Counted from the stretch's first letter, positions 8,777-17,694 are shown. The stretch: DNA of 64,000 bases from Phycisphaeraceae bacterium (GCA_028282805.1 JANQHD010000054.1:88816-152815); one strand, 5' to 3'. Numbers and translations: made by a program. Notes: a model not told the origin generated them from the sequence alone.

Positions 8777-9985
8777 CTACTCCAGCACGACTTTCCACTG
8801 CGGGCGTTCGGCCTCGTTGAGCGTCCAGTCGATGCGGACAACCGCCTGCAGGCCCCGGATCACGATGGCGGGGGGGAGCTTGGCGTCTTTGTTTGGCAGC
8901 ATCTTGATGCTGCTCGTGCGCCGGCGGTTGGTCGGTTGGGGCGCTTCGAACATCGTGTCGTCGGCCGCGTCGTACACTTCCCTGCCGCCATGGCTGCGGA
9001 GTTCGTACTTGAAGCCGATCGCGCGGAGCTTGGTCTTCAGCTCGTCCATCGACGCGACGGCCTGGTCTTGCGCGTAGAGCCGTTGCATGCCCGCCGCGAG
9101 GAACTCGAGCCGGCGCTGCGCGGTGTAGAGCGGGTCGGCCTCGAGCTGCATGACGTACTGCCGCCACTTTTTCTCGAAGGGCTCGTAGCTGCCGGGCCCG
9201 AACGCTTTTTCGAACGCCTGGGCCGACGACTGGCCCTTGTGGATGTTCGAGAGGTATTGCATGAACGCCTGTTGGTACTTGCCGCGCTCGCCGTGGACGA
9301 GGAAGTGCACGATCGACCACGACTGGGTGTACTGCATGCCGCCGTTGGGCGTGCCCATGTTGGCGTGCCACTGGGCGCTGGACATGAGGATCACGTCCTT
9401 GAAGGGGATGGCGGTCTTGTTCTCGATCGCGCGTTGCAGGCTTTTGAGGCGTGCCTTGGGCACCTGGCCGGTGACGAACTTGCGGCCGATGAACGTGCCG
9501 GCGCCGAAGTACTCGGCCATGCCCTCGTTGGCCCACACCGGCAGCCGGCCGATCCGCGCGTAGGCGAACTGGTGGAATCCCTCGTGCTGCACCACGCTCC
9601 GCACGCGCGCCTCGTTCTGCCGGCCGACGAACGTGGCCAGCCCGTTCGCCCGCGAGTTGTAGAAGAACATGCCGCCGCTGTGTTCGCCGTCGATGCCGAC
9701 GGACTTGAGGAAGGCGACGTAGCTTTGCTTGTCCTTGAACAGGTAGAACGGGAACCGCGTGCTGTTGCGCTGGCGGAAGCCCGCCTTCGACAGCCGGCGG
9801 TCGTACTCGTCGAACACCGCGTCCATGTGCGCCGCGTAGGGCTTGGCCTGTTCGAGAGTCAGGTTGGTGTACACCACGTACCGGCGCGACTCGAACTTGG
9901 TCAGCGCCGGCTTTTGTGCCACGGTTACGACCGCGGGCATCAGCAGGGCGATTACGAGGAACGAAATGGCGGTCCGTGTGCTCAT
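8777..9985 (-). CDS. Secreted DUF1570-type protein with metallopeptidase motif
   Basis: The 402-residue protein begins with a signal peptide (hydrophobic FLVIALLMPAVVTVAQ after TR). The central part contains VVQHEGFHQFAYARIG, an HExxH zinc motif, followed by WANEGMAEYF, which fits the third ligand glutamate of gluzincin-like enzymes. This is the DUF1570 arrangement common in planctomycetes. The C-terminal third is less conserved and ends in a beta-rich tail. The ATG is preceded by AAGGAAAGG. Peptidase activity is inferred from the motif, and no substrate is known. It heads a run with ispE, ppk2 and adk. Confidence 0.8.
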   Translation of the reverse strand: MSTRTAISFLVIALLMPAVVTVAQKPALTKFESRRYVVYTNLTLEQAKPYAAHMDAVFDEYDRRLSKAGFRQRNSTRFPFYLFKDKQSYVAFLKSVGIDGEHSGGMFFYNSRANGLATFVGRQNEARVRSVVQHEGFHQFAYARIGRLPVWANEGMAEYFGAGTFIGRKFVTGQVPKARLKSLQRAIENKTAIPFKDVILMSSAQWHANMGTPNGGMQYTQSWSIVHFLVHGERGKYQQAFMQYLSNIHKGQSSAQAFEKAFGPGSYEPFEKKWRQYVMQLEADPLYTAQRRLEFLAAGMQRLYAQDQAVASMDELKTKLRAIGFKYELRSHGGREVYDAADDTMFEAPQPTNRRRTSSIKMLPNKDAKLPPAIVIRGLQAVVRIDWTLNEAERPQWKVVLE

Positions 9986-10055
9986 GCACCCTTTCCTTGG
10001 AACTTTGTCGGTATTTCTTTAGTCGATCAGTGATGCATGAAGGATATACGTACGA

Positions 10056-11342
10056 TTATGATTCTTGCTGGTTCAACTCGGGTATGTCCAAGGATTTGGT
10101 GTTTAGTTCAAGTTTGGGGACATCTTTGGGTGCGTTGTTGGTGCCGATCGATTCCAACTCTTCAAAACGCCGTGCTTGCGGCAATATTTTCGTTTGAATG
10201 GAACGTGCCAGTTTGTCGTATTGTTCGCCGGTTTTGTTGATGGTTGTGCCGAGTTTGACGACGTGCTCTAGCATAACACGTAGTCGATCGTATAGTTCAA
10301 TCCCCGCGAGACTGATCTTCCTTGCGTTTTCGGAGATGGATTGTTCTCGCCACCCTAGCGCGACCGTTTTGAGCAGGGCGAGAAGTAAAGTTGGCGTTGC
10401 GATGATGACGTTGTCGGCCATTGCCCTCTCGATCAGGTCCGGGTCACGCTGGACAGCGGCGTAGAGCATTGCTTCGCCGGGGATGAACATGACAACGAAC
10501 TCCGGCGAGCCTTTGCACGCCTCCCAATATCCTTTCCGAGATAAGTCCGTGGCCATGCTTTTTATGTTTTTAGAATGGCGGTCCAGGAGCGCGCTTCGCT
10601 TGTCCAAGTCTGTTTCTTCGGCGGCGTCAAGGTACGCGTCGAGGGGAGTCTTGACGTCCACCACGATCACCCGATCATTCGGCAGATGTATCGTGAAATC
10701 GGGCTTCAATTGTTTGCCATCGGCGGCGTCCACCACCGCTTGGGCGTCGTAATCAACTCGCTCGGTCATCCCGGCCAGCTCAAATAGCCGTTCCATCTGA
10801 AGCTCCCCCCAGCGCCCCCGGCCTTCCGGCTTACGTAAAGCCCTGACGAGATTCGCGGTTTCCGAGCGCAGCTCCTGCTGTCCGCTGGATAGCGAGCCGA
10901 CCTGTTCGGTTAGTTGTGTGTATGCCTTGCCGCGTTTGTCTTCGATGTCTCGCAGCAGCTTGCGGTATTCTTCGAGTTGTTTGCCGAATGGGGCTAGCTT
11001 GGCCTCTGTTTGCTTTAAGAGTTCCCCGCTTGATTCTTTTAGCGTCTCACCTGCGAGAGCCTTGAACCTGTCTTCGGATTGCTTCAATGCCGTTTCGAAT
11101 TGTTTTTGATTGGCCTGCTCGCGGGCTTCGATCCCGGCGACTTGTGTTTTCAGGTCGGTGTTTTCTGCTCGCAGCTCATCGATCGTGGCAAGATGACTCG
11201 CGTTAGCGGTTTCGAGTTGATTGCGGTCGCCGCTGATCTGATTGAGTTTGCTGAGAATCAGCAGCTTGGATCGATATAGCCAGAACGCGAGTGCGGAAAC
11301 GCCAACGAGCGCCACGGAAATGATGATAAGCACGGTTTGCAT
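10056..11342 (-). CDS. rmuC: DNA recombination protein RmuC
   Basis: The 428-residue protein has one N-terminal membrane segment (residues 4-20), a long coiled coil (about 25-165), and the RmuC core with GRGRWGELQMERLFELAGM, PDFTIHLPNDRVIVVDVKTPLDAYLDA, and VVMFIPGEAMLYAAV. RmuC proteins limit sequence inversions and have a predicted PD-(D/E)xK nuclease fold; the D-(VDVK) pair is present here. The gene is richer in A+T than its neighbours: about 53% G+C over four lines I counted, against well over 60% around it. This may mean acquisition by transfer. It stands alone between tyrS and the DUF1570 gene. Confidence 0.95.
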   Translation of the reverse strand: MQTVLIIISVALVGVSALAFWLYRSKLLILSKLNQISGDRNQLETANASHLATIDELRAENTDLKTQVAGIEAREQANQKQFETALKQSEDRFKALAGETLKESSGELLKQTEAKLAPFGKQLEEYRKLLRDIEDKRGKAYTQLTEQVGSLSSGQQELRSETANLVRALRKPEGRGRWGELQMERLFELAGMTERVDYDAQAVVDAADGKQLKPDFTIHLPNDRVIVVDVKTPLDAYLDAAEETDLDKRSALLDRHSKNIKSMATDLSRKGYWEACKGSPEFVVMFIPGEAMLYAAVQRDPDLIERAMADNVIIATPTLLLALLKTVALGWREQSISENARKISLAGIELYDRLRVMLEHVVKLGTTINKTGEQYDKLARSIQTKILPQARRFEELESIGTNNAPKDVPKLELNTKSLDIPELNQQES

Positions 11343-11399
11343 AAGTCACAGTATACCAAGGTGGCGGGTCGGGATGGATGCGCTAAGCCGCGAGCGGCT

Positions 11400-12599
11400 T
11401 TAAGCCTTGACCACCTGGCAGACGCGGCGTTTGCCGACTTTCAGGACGGTGGGCGCATCGGTGATCGTCACTTCGGCGACCGGGTCGTTGAGCTTCTCGT
11501 TGCCGAAGCTGACGGCGCCCTGCTTGATCAGGCGGCGGGCCTCGGAGTTGCTCGAGGCGAAGCCGACCTGGGCGATGAGGTTGGCCAGGCCGATGGGCGA
11601 CTCGGCGACGGCCACCGTCTGCATGTCGCTGGGCAGGTTGCCCTTGCGGAAGCGTTCGACGAACTCCTTGGAGGCCGCCTGCGCCGCGGTGGCGTCGTGG
11701 TACTCCTCGACGACCGACTGCGCCAGCACGTCCTTTGCTTCGCGGGGGCTGGTGACGCCGGCGTCGCACAGCGAGTGGATGCGGTCTTCGGGGATGTTGG
11801 TCAGCAGCTCGAAGTAGTTGCGCATGAGCGTGTCGGGGATGGACATGACCTTGCCGAACATGTCGTTGGCCTCGTCGGTCAGGCCGACGTAGTTGCCCTT
11901 GGACTTGCTCATCTTCTCGGCGCCGTCGAGGCCGACGAGGATGGGCATGACCATGACGACCTGCCGGGGCTTGCCGTGCTTGGCCATCATGTCGCGGCCG
12001 CAGAGGTTGTTGAAGGTCTGGTCGGTGCCGCCGAGCTCGACGTCGGAATCGATCATGACCGAGTCGTACGCCTGCATGAGCGGGTACATGAACTCGGTGA
12101 TCATGATCTCCTTGTCGGCGGCGATGCGGTTTTTAAAGTTCTCGCGGTGGAGCATCTGCTGGACGGTCATCTGGCCGGTGAGCCGGAGCACGTCGGCGAA
12201 GGTCAGGCCGGCCAACCACTCGGAGTTGCGGCGGATCTCCAGCTTGTCGGGCGAGGTGTCGAGGACCATGCCCGCCTGGTCGAGATACGTCTGCGCGTTT
12301 TCGTCGACCTGCTGTTCGGTGAGCACGGGGCGTGTGGTGTCGCGGCCGGTCGGGTCGCCGATGCGGGCGGTGTAGTCGCCGATGATGAGCACGGCGGTGT
12401 GGCCGAGGTCCTGGAACTGGCGCATCTTTCGGAGCACGACGGAGTGGCCGAGGTGGATGTCGGGGGCGGTGGGGTCGAGGCCGAGCTTGATGCGCAGGGT
12501 CTTGCCGGACTCGAGCTTAGTTTTGAGCTCGGGCCGGGAGTAGATTTCTTCGGCGCCCCGCGCGAGCAGGGCCAATTGGTCGTCGATGGTGGCGGTCAT
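11400..12599 (-). CDS. tyrS: Tyrosyl-tRNA synthetase
   Basis: The 399-residue class I synthetase has GLDPTAPDIHLGHSVVLRKM (HIGH motif), the GDYTARIGDPTGRD segment, the tyrosine-binding EFMYPLMQAYDSVMI region, KMSKSKGNY, and a C-terminal S4 RNA-binding domain ending VCQVVKA. The KMSKS form and the HLGHS signature match the TyrZ/TyrS2 lineage rather than E. coli TyrS. The start may be the ATG at 12599 or another three codons upstream at 12608; neither has a strong ribosome binding site. It is divergent from the EEP lipoprotein gene. Confidence 0.96.
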   Translation of the reverse strand: MTATIDDQLALLARGAEEIYSRPELKTKLESGKTLRIKLGLDPTAPDIHLGHSVVLRKMRQFQDLGHTAVLIIGDYTARIGDPTGRDTTRPVLTEQQVDENAQTYLDQAGMVLDTSPDKLEIRRNSEWLAGLTFADVLRLTGQMTVQQMLHRENFKNRIAADKEIMITEFMYPLMQAYDSVMIDSDVELGGTDQTFNNLCGRDMMAKHGKPRQVVMVMPILVGLDGAEKMSKSKGNYVGLTDEANDMFGKVMSIPDTLMRNYFELLTNIPEDRIHSLCDAGVTSPREAKDVLAQSVVEEYHDATAAQAASKEFVERFRKGNLPSDMQTVAVAESPIGLANLIAQVGFASSNSEARRLIKQGAVSFGNEKLNDPVAEVTITDAPTVLKVGKRRVCQVVKA

Positions 12600-12705
12600 G
12601 CGGGGCATCTTAGCATGGCGGTGGTGGGCTGTTAACGTGCAAGAAATTGGTGCGGGTGGCCGCTCGGCCCTACGATACGGCGACGCCAAGTGATGGAGGA
12701 ATGTC

Positions 12706-13656
12706 ATGCTGAACCGTTCTCGTCGTGCGTGGTGGGTGGCCGGGGTGTTGGCCGGGGCGTTGTGGTTGATCGCCTGTGGTTACACCGGTTCGTCGGCCGA
12801 CGCGGCGAGACCGGGCAAGACGGTCACCGTCACGCTCGGCGCGTACAACGTCGAGAACTACTTCGACCGCTACAACGACCCGTACACCGACGACCAGGGC
12901 ACCGCGCCGAAGGAAGCGCACGAGGTCAAACGGCTCGCGCAGGCGATCCGCGCGATGCGGGCGGACTTCGTGGGCGTGGTCGAGATGGAAAACGAGGGCG
13001 AGCTGTACCGCTTCGCCAACGAGCACCTGCCGGACCTGGGTTACAAGAACGTGTACGTCGGGCACCGCGACTACGGGCGCGGGATCAACAACGGCGGCAT
13101 GACCCGCCTGCCGGTCGGCGGGGTGACGACGCACCGGTTCTGGCCGTTGACCGTGCCGGGCGACGAGCGGCAGTGGCGCTTTGCGCGGGACGTGATCGAG
13201 TTCGAGCTGCGGCCGGCCGAGGGGGTGACGCTGCACGTGTTTGTGCTGCACTTCAAGTCGAAGCGTGACTCGCGGCGCGACCCGAAGTCGGCTTCGTGGC
13301 GTCTGGCCGAGGCGCGCGGCGTGCGGCGGCTCGTCGAGCAGCGGCTCGCCGCGGACCCCGGGGCGCTGATCGCGCTGGTCGGCGACTTCAACGACGAGCG
13401 CGGCTCGGCGCCGCTCAAGCACCTGCTCGACGAGCGGCCGAGGGTGCTGGTCGACTGCCACAGGAACGTGCCCGCCGCGAGGAAGATCACGTACCTGCGC
13501 GAGCCGTACCGCAGCCAGATCGACTACATCCTCGTCAGCCCGGCGCTGGCCCGTTGCCTCAAGGCGGGGTCCGCGAAGGTGCCGACGACCGCGCTGGAAG
13601 GCTCCGACCACGCGCCGGTCGTGGCGACGTTTGAGCTGCCCGTGGGGAGGGAATGA
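12706..13656 (+). CDS. Endonuclease/exonuclease/phosphatase-family lipoprotein
   Basis: The 316-residue protein has a lipoprotein signal (hydrophobic VLAGALWLIACG; Cys about residue 24), so it should be anchored outside the cytoplasmic membrane. The rest is an EEP fold: GAYNVENYF, VVEMENEGELYRF (metal ligand Glu), the HFKSKRDSR segment, LVGDFNDE (catalytic Asp/Asn), QIDYILVSPAL, and SDHAPVVATF (terminal catalytic His). The catalytic residues appear complete. It could be an extracellular nuclease or a phosphodiesterase; sequence alone does not decide. Confidence 0.85.
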   Translation: MLNRSRRAWWVAGVLAGALWLIACGYTGSSADAARPGKTVTVTLGAYNVENYFDRYNDPYTDDQGTAPKEAHEVKRLAQAIRAMRADFVGVVEMENEGELYRFANEHLPDLGYKNVYVGHRDYGRGINNGGMTRLPVGGVTTHRFWPLTVPGDERQWRFARDVIEFELRPAEGVTLHVFVLHFKSKRDSRRDPKSASWRLAEARGVRRLVEQRLAADPGALIALVGDFNDERGSAPLKHLLDERPRVLVDCHRNVPAARKITYLREPYRSQIDYILVSPALARCLKAGSAKVPTTALEGSDHAPVVATFELPVGRE

Positions 13657-13665
13657 CGTTTTAGA

Positions 13666-13796
13666 AAACTCGAAGATCGAAACTCGAAGGACGAATCAAT
13701 ACCCAATGTCCCAATGACTCAAGCTTGGGGCTGACCGCTGTTTTGGCGTTCAGGCTTCGGCATTCATTCGCCTTTCGAGTTTCGATCTTCGAGTTT
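13666..13796. repeat. Long imperfect inverted repeat (31-bp arms)
   Basis: Arms at 13666-13696 and 13766-13796 are inverted copies differing at two positions, around a loop of about 69 bases. Each arm contains the direct repeat AACTCGAAG twice, five bases apart. It sits between the EEP lipoprotein gene and nuoA. It could be a miniature mobile element or a REP-like sequence. Confidence 0.7.
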
Positions 13797-13849
13797 CCGC
13801 GGCCGCGGCCAGACTTGTCGAATCGTCCCTACTCGCTACCATACCCGCC

Positions 13850-14242
13850 ATGTTGGTGACGCTCGCGGACATCTCGCACTACGCCGCTATCGGGCTGCTG
13901 CTGGTCATGGCCATCGTGTTCGGCGCAGCGAACCTCGTCATGACCACCGTGCTCGGCCCCGGCCGGCAGGGCGCGACCAAGGGCATGACCTACGAGTCGG
14001 GCATGGACCCGTTCGGCACGGCCCGCCGGCGGTTCAACGTGCGGTTCTACATCGTCGCGATGACGTTCCTCGTGTTCGACGTGGAGATCGTCTTCCTCTA
14101 CCCGTGGGCGACGGTGTTCCCGAACCTCGCCGACGGCAGCGAGCAGGGCCCGGTGTTCCTCGGCCGCATGCTCTTCTTCATCGGCACCTCGATCATCGCC
14201 TACGCCTACGCCTGGCGCAAGGGCGTGTTCGACTACGACTGA
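13850..14242 (+). CDS. nuoA: NADH-quinone oxidoreductase subunit A
   Basis: The 130-residue membrane protein has three hydrophobic helices (about 8-32, 65-87, 100-121) and the NuoA signatures YESGMDPFGTARRRFNVRFY and FLVFDVEIVFLYPW. It is a proton-pumping-arm subunit of complex I in the cytoplasmic membrane. No other nuo gene is in the window, although nuoA normally begins a nuo operon; here the next genes are ribosomal. It is followed by a small GC hairpin repeat that may act as a terminator. Confidence 0.95.
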   Translation: MLVTLADISHYAAIGLLLVMAIVFGAANLVMTTVLGPGRQGATKGMTYESGMDPFGTARRRFNVRFYIVAMTFLVFDVEIVFLYPWATVFPNLADGSEQGPVFLGRMLFFIGTSIIAYAYAWRKGVFDYD

Positions 14243-14247
14243 TCGCC

Positions 14248-14267
14248 AGCCGCTTGCGGCTTAGCGC
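14248..14267 (+). repeat. Short GC palindrome, copy 1
   Basis: The sequence AGCCGCTTGCGGCTTAGCGC forms a six-base-pair hairpin just after the nuoA stop. Very similar units lie after ftsH at 43168 and 43201, so this is a dispersed REP-like unit that tends to follow genes. Confidence 0.55.
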
Positions 14268-14287
14268 TTCCGCTTCCGTTGCGCAAC

Positions 14288-14316
14288 AAAAAACCGACGC
14301 TCGCACTAAGCGTCGG
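14288..14316 (-). terminator. Rho-independent terminator of rpmB
   Basis: On the minus strand CCGACGCT pairs with AGCGTCGG around a seven-base loop, followed by six T residues. It lies about 80 bases after the rpmB stop. Confidence 0.7.
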
Positions 14317-14355
14317 CGTTGCCTGTTGCAATGTTGGGTCTAGGTGGGAGCAGGT

Positions 14356-14391
14356 CCCCTCACCCCGGTCCTCTCCCGGGGGGAGAGGGGG
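14356..14391 (+). repeat. CCCTCACCCC...GGGGGAGAGGG repeat, copy 1
   Basis: A 36-base unit with a strong hairpin (CCTCTCCC paired with GGGAGAGG) lies between the convergent nuoA and rpmB genes. Two more copies, in opposite orientations, flank the DUF559 gene at 37551 and 38011. Confidence 0.75.
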
Positions 14392-14397
14392 CATATC

Positions 14398-14682
14398 TCA
14401 CGCCTCGGCTTCGGCGGCGGCCTTCTGCTTGGCGGTGTAGGCGTACTTGCGCTTCATGGGTTTGACGACCAGGCCGCTCTTGATGGCCTTGGCCGAGACC
14501 TTGATCCGCTTGGGCGCGCCGTCGACCATGGCGGTGACGGTCTGGATGTTCGGCTTGAACTTCCGCTTGGTCTTGCCGGTGATCTTCTTACCGACGCCGC
14601 CGAGGTACTTGGCCTTACCGCGGTACCGCAGGCTGCGGCCGCTGGAGGTCTTCCTACCGGTAAAATGGCATACGCGAGGCAT
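14398..14682 (-). CDS. rpmB: Large ribosomal subunit protein bL28
   Basis: The 94-residue basic protein starts MPRVCHFTGRKTSSGRSLRYRG and has the bL28 pattern, with TKRKFKPNIQTVTAMVDGAPKRIKVSAKAIKSG in pieces. It has a C-terminal Ala/Glu-rich tail. The zinc-type cysteine pairs are missing apart from Cys5, so it is a C-minus form. It is transcribed alone, divergently from rpsU. Confidence 0.95.
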   Translation of the reverse strand: MPRVCHFTGRKTSSGRSLRYRGKAKYLGGVGKKITGKTKRKFKPNIQTVTAMVDGAPKRIKVSAKAIKSGLVVKPMKRKYAYTAKQKAAAEAEA

Positions 14683-14877
14683 TGTCGTTCCCTGCCGATC
14701 TGGGTTTTCGGGTCAAAACAAGCGGAGTATCTTAGTGAGGGGGCCGCGGGGCCGCAAGCGGAAAAACCGCGAAAAAACCGCCAGGGCCCTTGAACCGCAC
14801 CCCGGTTTTCGCAACAATACCCCGCTCGGTCGGCCGTGGGGTCGGCGCACCGCAAAGTCAAAGGAAGCTCAAGGCAT

Positions 14878-15072
14878 ATGGCGATCCGCATCAAAGCCCG
14901 TAACAACGAGTCCGCCGAGCAGATGCTGCGTCGGTTCAAGAAGATGTGTGAAAAAGAGGGCCTGACCAAGGACATCAAGAAGAACGCTTATTACGAGAAG
15001 CCTTCCGAGCGTCGCCGCCGCGCCGCCCGCAAGGCCGAGAAGCGCCTGATGAAGACCGGTCCGCGCCGCTAA
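14878..15072 (+). CDS. rpsU: Small ribosomal subunit protein bS21
   Basis: The 64-residue, strongly basic protein MAIRIKARNNESAEQMLRRF contains the bS21 core and ends RRRRAARKAEKRLMKTGPRR. The ATG at 14878 follows AAGGAAGCTCAAGG; an upstream in-frame start at 14836 would add residues not found in the family. It begins a plus-strand series with rsfS and panD, and rsfS also concerns the ribosome. Confidence 0.94.
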   Translation: MAIRIKARNNESAEQMLRRFKKMCEKEGLTKDIKKNAYYEKPSERRRRAARKAEKRLMKTGPRR

Positions 15073-15122
15073 GACCGCCGCCCGCCGCCACGGCCCGGGC
15101 GCACGAGCCCGGGGACACGCAC

Positions 15123-15557
15123 GTGACTTCCTCTCAACCGAAAACCGACACGACCTCGCAGCACGACGCGGAGTATTTCGCGTGCTGCGTCGCGCGGCTC
15201 CTCGCCGACACCCGCTGCGAGTCCGTGCTCGTCATCGACGTCCGCGACCTCAGCCAGGTCACCGACTTCATCGTCATCGCCTCCGGCACCTCCGAACGGC
15301 AGATGCGATCCAGCATCGACGACCTCAAAGAGCTCGGCAAAGAGATGGGCCACCCCATCTACCGCCACGACGGACAGACCGACGCCCAGTGGGTGGTCGT
15401 CGATTTCGTCGACACCATGGCCCACCTGCTCACCCCCGAGCAGCGGGTCTATTACGACCTCGAATCGCTCTGGGGCGATGCGCCTCGCCTGGACTGGGCC
15501 CAGCGCACCGAGCCCGGGCAATTCGCGAGAATCGGCACAAATCGCCGACTGAAATGA
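15123..15557 (+). CDS. rsfS: Ribosomal silencing factor RsfS
   Basis: The 144-residue protein carries the RsfS/Iojap domain: VLVIDVRDLSQVTDFIVIASG, RQMRSSIDDLKE, and WVVVDFVDTMAHLL. RsfS binds uL14 on the large subunit and blocks subunit joining in starvation. Translation starts at a GTG, 50 bases after rpsU. The order rpsU-rsfS suggests growth-linked co-expression. Confidence 0.93.
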   Translation: MTSSQPKTDTTSQHDAEYFACCVARLLADTRCESVLVIDVRDLSQVTDFIVIASGTSERQMRSSIDDLKELGKEMGHPIYRHDGQTDAQWVVVDFVDTMAHLLTPEQRVYYDLESLWGDAPRLDWAQRTEPGQFARIGTNRRLK

Positions 15558-15640
15558 AACCGGCGTCGCCACCGGGCGTCTACTGCGATAGAATGCCCGC
15601 CAACCGCCGGGCCGACACGCGTCCACGAGGACCACAAACC

Positions 15641-16033
15641 ATGCTCCGAAAAGCGCTCTTGGCCAAAATCCACCGCGCCACGGTCACCCACTGCGACCTC
15701 GACTACGTCGGTTCGATCACCATCGACGCCGACCTGCTCCGCGCCACGGGCCTGCGGCCCAACGAGGCCGTGCTCATCGCCGATTGCGACAACGGCAACC
15801 GCTTCGAGACCTACATCTTCGAGGGCGAGGTCGGCTCCGGCGTCGTCGGCATCAACGGCGCCGCCGCCCACCTCACCGCCGTCGGCCACAAGATCATCAT
15901 CATGGCCTTCGCCCAGATGACCGAACAGGAACTCGACCAGCACGAGACCAAGGTCGTCGTCGCCGACGAAAACAACCGCATCGCCCAGCGGCTGACCTAC
16001 CCGTCCACGCTCGCCGAGCCCCAGCCGGCCTGA
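15641..16033 (+). CDS. panD: Aspartate 1-decarboxylase proenzyme
   Basis: The 130-residue protein makes beta-alanine for pantothenate and CoA. It begins MLRKALLAKIHRATVTHCDLDYVGSITID in pieces; the self-cleavage site is the Gly-Ser pair in YVGSIT (about residues 24-25), which yields the pyruvoyl group. GINGAAAHL and GHKIIIMAFAQM are typical of the beta chain. Length is normal. It lies between rsfS and a histidine kinase, on the same strand. Confidence 0.95.
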   Translation: MLRKALLAKIHRATVTHCDLDYVGSITIDADLLRATGLRPNEAVLIADCDNGNRFETYIFEGEVGSGVVGINGAAAHLTAVGHKIIIMAFAQMTEQELDQHETKVVVADENNRIAQRLTYPSTLAEPQPA

Positions 16034-16081
16034 CCGGGCCCTGCGCCTCGCACCACGATCTGACCGATATACAATCCAGTG

Positions 16082-17683
16082 ATGGCACGTCTACGCATCA
16101 GCCTGGCCAACAAGTGCCAACTGCTGTTCGGCTTGGCGGTGGTGTTGATCCTCACCGCCGCGCTGGCCGTGCCGTGGCTGCGCATGCAGAAGCTGGTCGA
16201 CGAGAGCCAGCAGGAGATCGCCGCGGGCATGGCCGGTGACTGGCTGGCCGACCTGGTCGACGACTACGGTGCGCTGCCCGCTTTCAGCACGCGCGTGCTC
16301 GGCGCCGGGCCCGACCAGCCGCACGAGCTGCGCTTCATCCCCGAGAGCCTGTTCACCGACGAGTCCGCCGGCGACGCCTGGCTCACCGACAAGCTGCTGG
16401 CCCTCAACGTCCGACCCGGCCGCGAGCTGTTCGAGCCCGTGCGCGACCCCGACCGCGGCCGGCTCTACCAATACCTCCGCGCCGTGCGGCAGAGCGACCT
16501 CGACCGCCTCGGCGGCGGGTTCAGCGCCGAGGTGCCCATCTCCACCATCGCCGACCCCGTGCTCGGCGTGGTCATCGTCACCATGGACGCCCGTTGGGCC
16601 GACCGCCAGCTGCTGTTCAACCGCATCTACATCGTCATCGCCGGCCTGCTCGCCGGGCTGCTGGCGATCGTGGCTTTCTGGTTCATCACCACGCGCATCA
16701 TCCTCTCGCCCGTGCGCGTGCTCAGGTCCACCGCCGAGAAGGTCACCGAGGGCGACCTGAACATCCAGGCCGACATCAACACCGGCGACGAGTTCGAGCA
16801 GCTGTCCGACGCGTTCAACGCCATGCTCGCCAACCAGCGCGCCAGCCAGGACCAGATGGCCGCGCTCAACAAGCAGCTCGACCTCAAGCTCGGCGAGCTG
16901 GCCGAGACCAACGTCTCGCTGTTCGAGGCCAACAAGCTCAAGAGCGACTTTCTGGCCAACGTCTCGCACGAGCTGCGCACGCCGCTGAACTCGATCATCG
17001 GCTTCGCCGAGGTGCTCGGCGACCAGCTCAACGGCGGCGACGACGCCGACGAGAAACGCCTGCGCTACGTGAAGAACATCGAGCACTCCAGCCGGTCGCT
17101 GCTGGTGCTGATCAACGACCTGTTGGACTTAGCGAAGATCGAGGCGGGGCGGATCGACCTGCACGTCGAGCCGATGGTGGTCAAGGACACCTGCGAAGCG
17201 CTGGTCTCGCTGATCCGCCCGCAGGCCGAGGCGAAGCAGATCGAGCTCGACGCGACCGTCGCGCCGGGCTTGCCCGTGATCAACACCGACGCGGGCAAGG
17301 TGCAGCAGGTGCTGTTCAACTTCCTCGCCAACGCCGTGAAGTTCACCCCCGACGCGGGCAAGGTCGCCCTCATCGCCGAGCCCGTGCTCGACAGCTCCGA
17401 CCAGGTGACCGGCGTGCGCTTCAGCGTCGCCGACACCGGCCCGGGCATCGCGTTGGAATACCACGAAGAGGTGTTCGAGAAGTTCCGCCAGCTCGACCAG
17501 GCGCACACCAAGAGCTACGGCGGCACCGGCCTGGGGCTGGCGATCAGCCGCGAGCTGGCGCAGTACCTCAACGCGACGATCGAGCTCGACAGCGACGCCG
17601 GCCGCGGCGCGACGTTCAGCCTTCTCGTGCCGCTGAGCCTCGAGCAGAAGAGCGAACCGCTCATGCCCGACCTGGTCGAGTGA
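16082..17683 (+). CDS. Membrane-bound hybrid-free sensor histidine kinase
   Basis: The 533-residue protein has membrane segments at about residues 12-30 and 180-203 around a periplasmic sensor region, then a HAMP linker (about 203-257) and a short coiled coil. The phosphoacceptor is His296 in FLANVSHELRTPLNSIIGF. The ATPase domain has the N box FLANAVKF, DTGPGIALE, and GGTGLGLAIS, all intact. No receiver domain is attached and no response regulator gene is adjacent, so its partner must be elsewhere. ATG at 16082 is preferred over a GTG one codon upstream. The signal it senses is unknown. Confidence 0.93.
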   Translation: MARLRISLANKCQLLFGLAVVLILTAALAVPWLRMQKLVDESQQEIAAGMAGDWLADLVDDYGALPAFSTRVLGAGPDQPHELRFIPESLFTDESAGDAWLTDKLLALNVRPGRELFEPVRDPDRGRLYQYLRAVRQSDLDRLGGGFSAEVPISTIADPVLGVVIVTMDARWADRQLLFNRIYIVIAGLLAGLLAIVAFWFITTRIILSPVRVLRSTAEKVTEGDLNIQADINTGDEFEQLSDAFNAMLANQRASQDQMAALNKQLDLKLGELAETNVSLFEANKLKSDFLANVSHELRTPLNSIIGFAEVLGDQLNGGDDADEKRLRYVKNIEHSSRSLLVLINDLLDLAKIEAGRIDLHVEPMVVKDTCEALVSLIRPQAEAKQIELDATVAPGLPVINTDAGKVQQVLFNFLANAVKFTPDAGKVALIAEPVLDSSDQVTGVRFSVADTGPGIALEYHEEVFEKFRQLDQAHTKSYGGTGLGLAISRELAQYLNATIELDSDAGRGATFSLLVPLSLEQKSEPLMPDLVE

Positions 17684-17694
17684 CGCCCGGCCCG

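Noticed and set aside
14248..14267. Attenuator or riboswitch after nuoA
   Set aside because: It is a short, dispersed GC palindrome found after other genes too, with no conserved aptamer structure.
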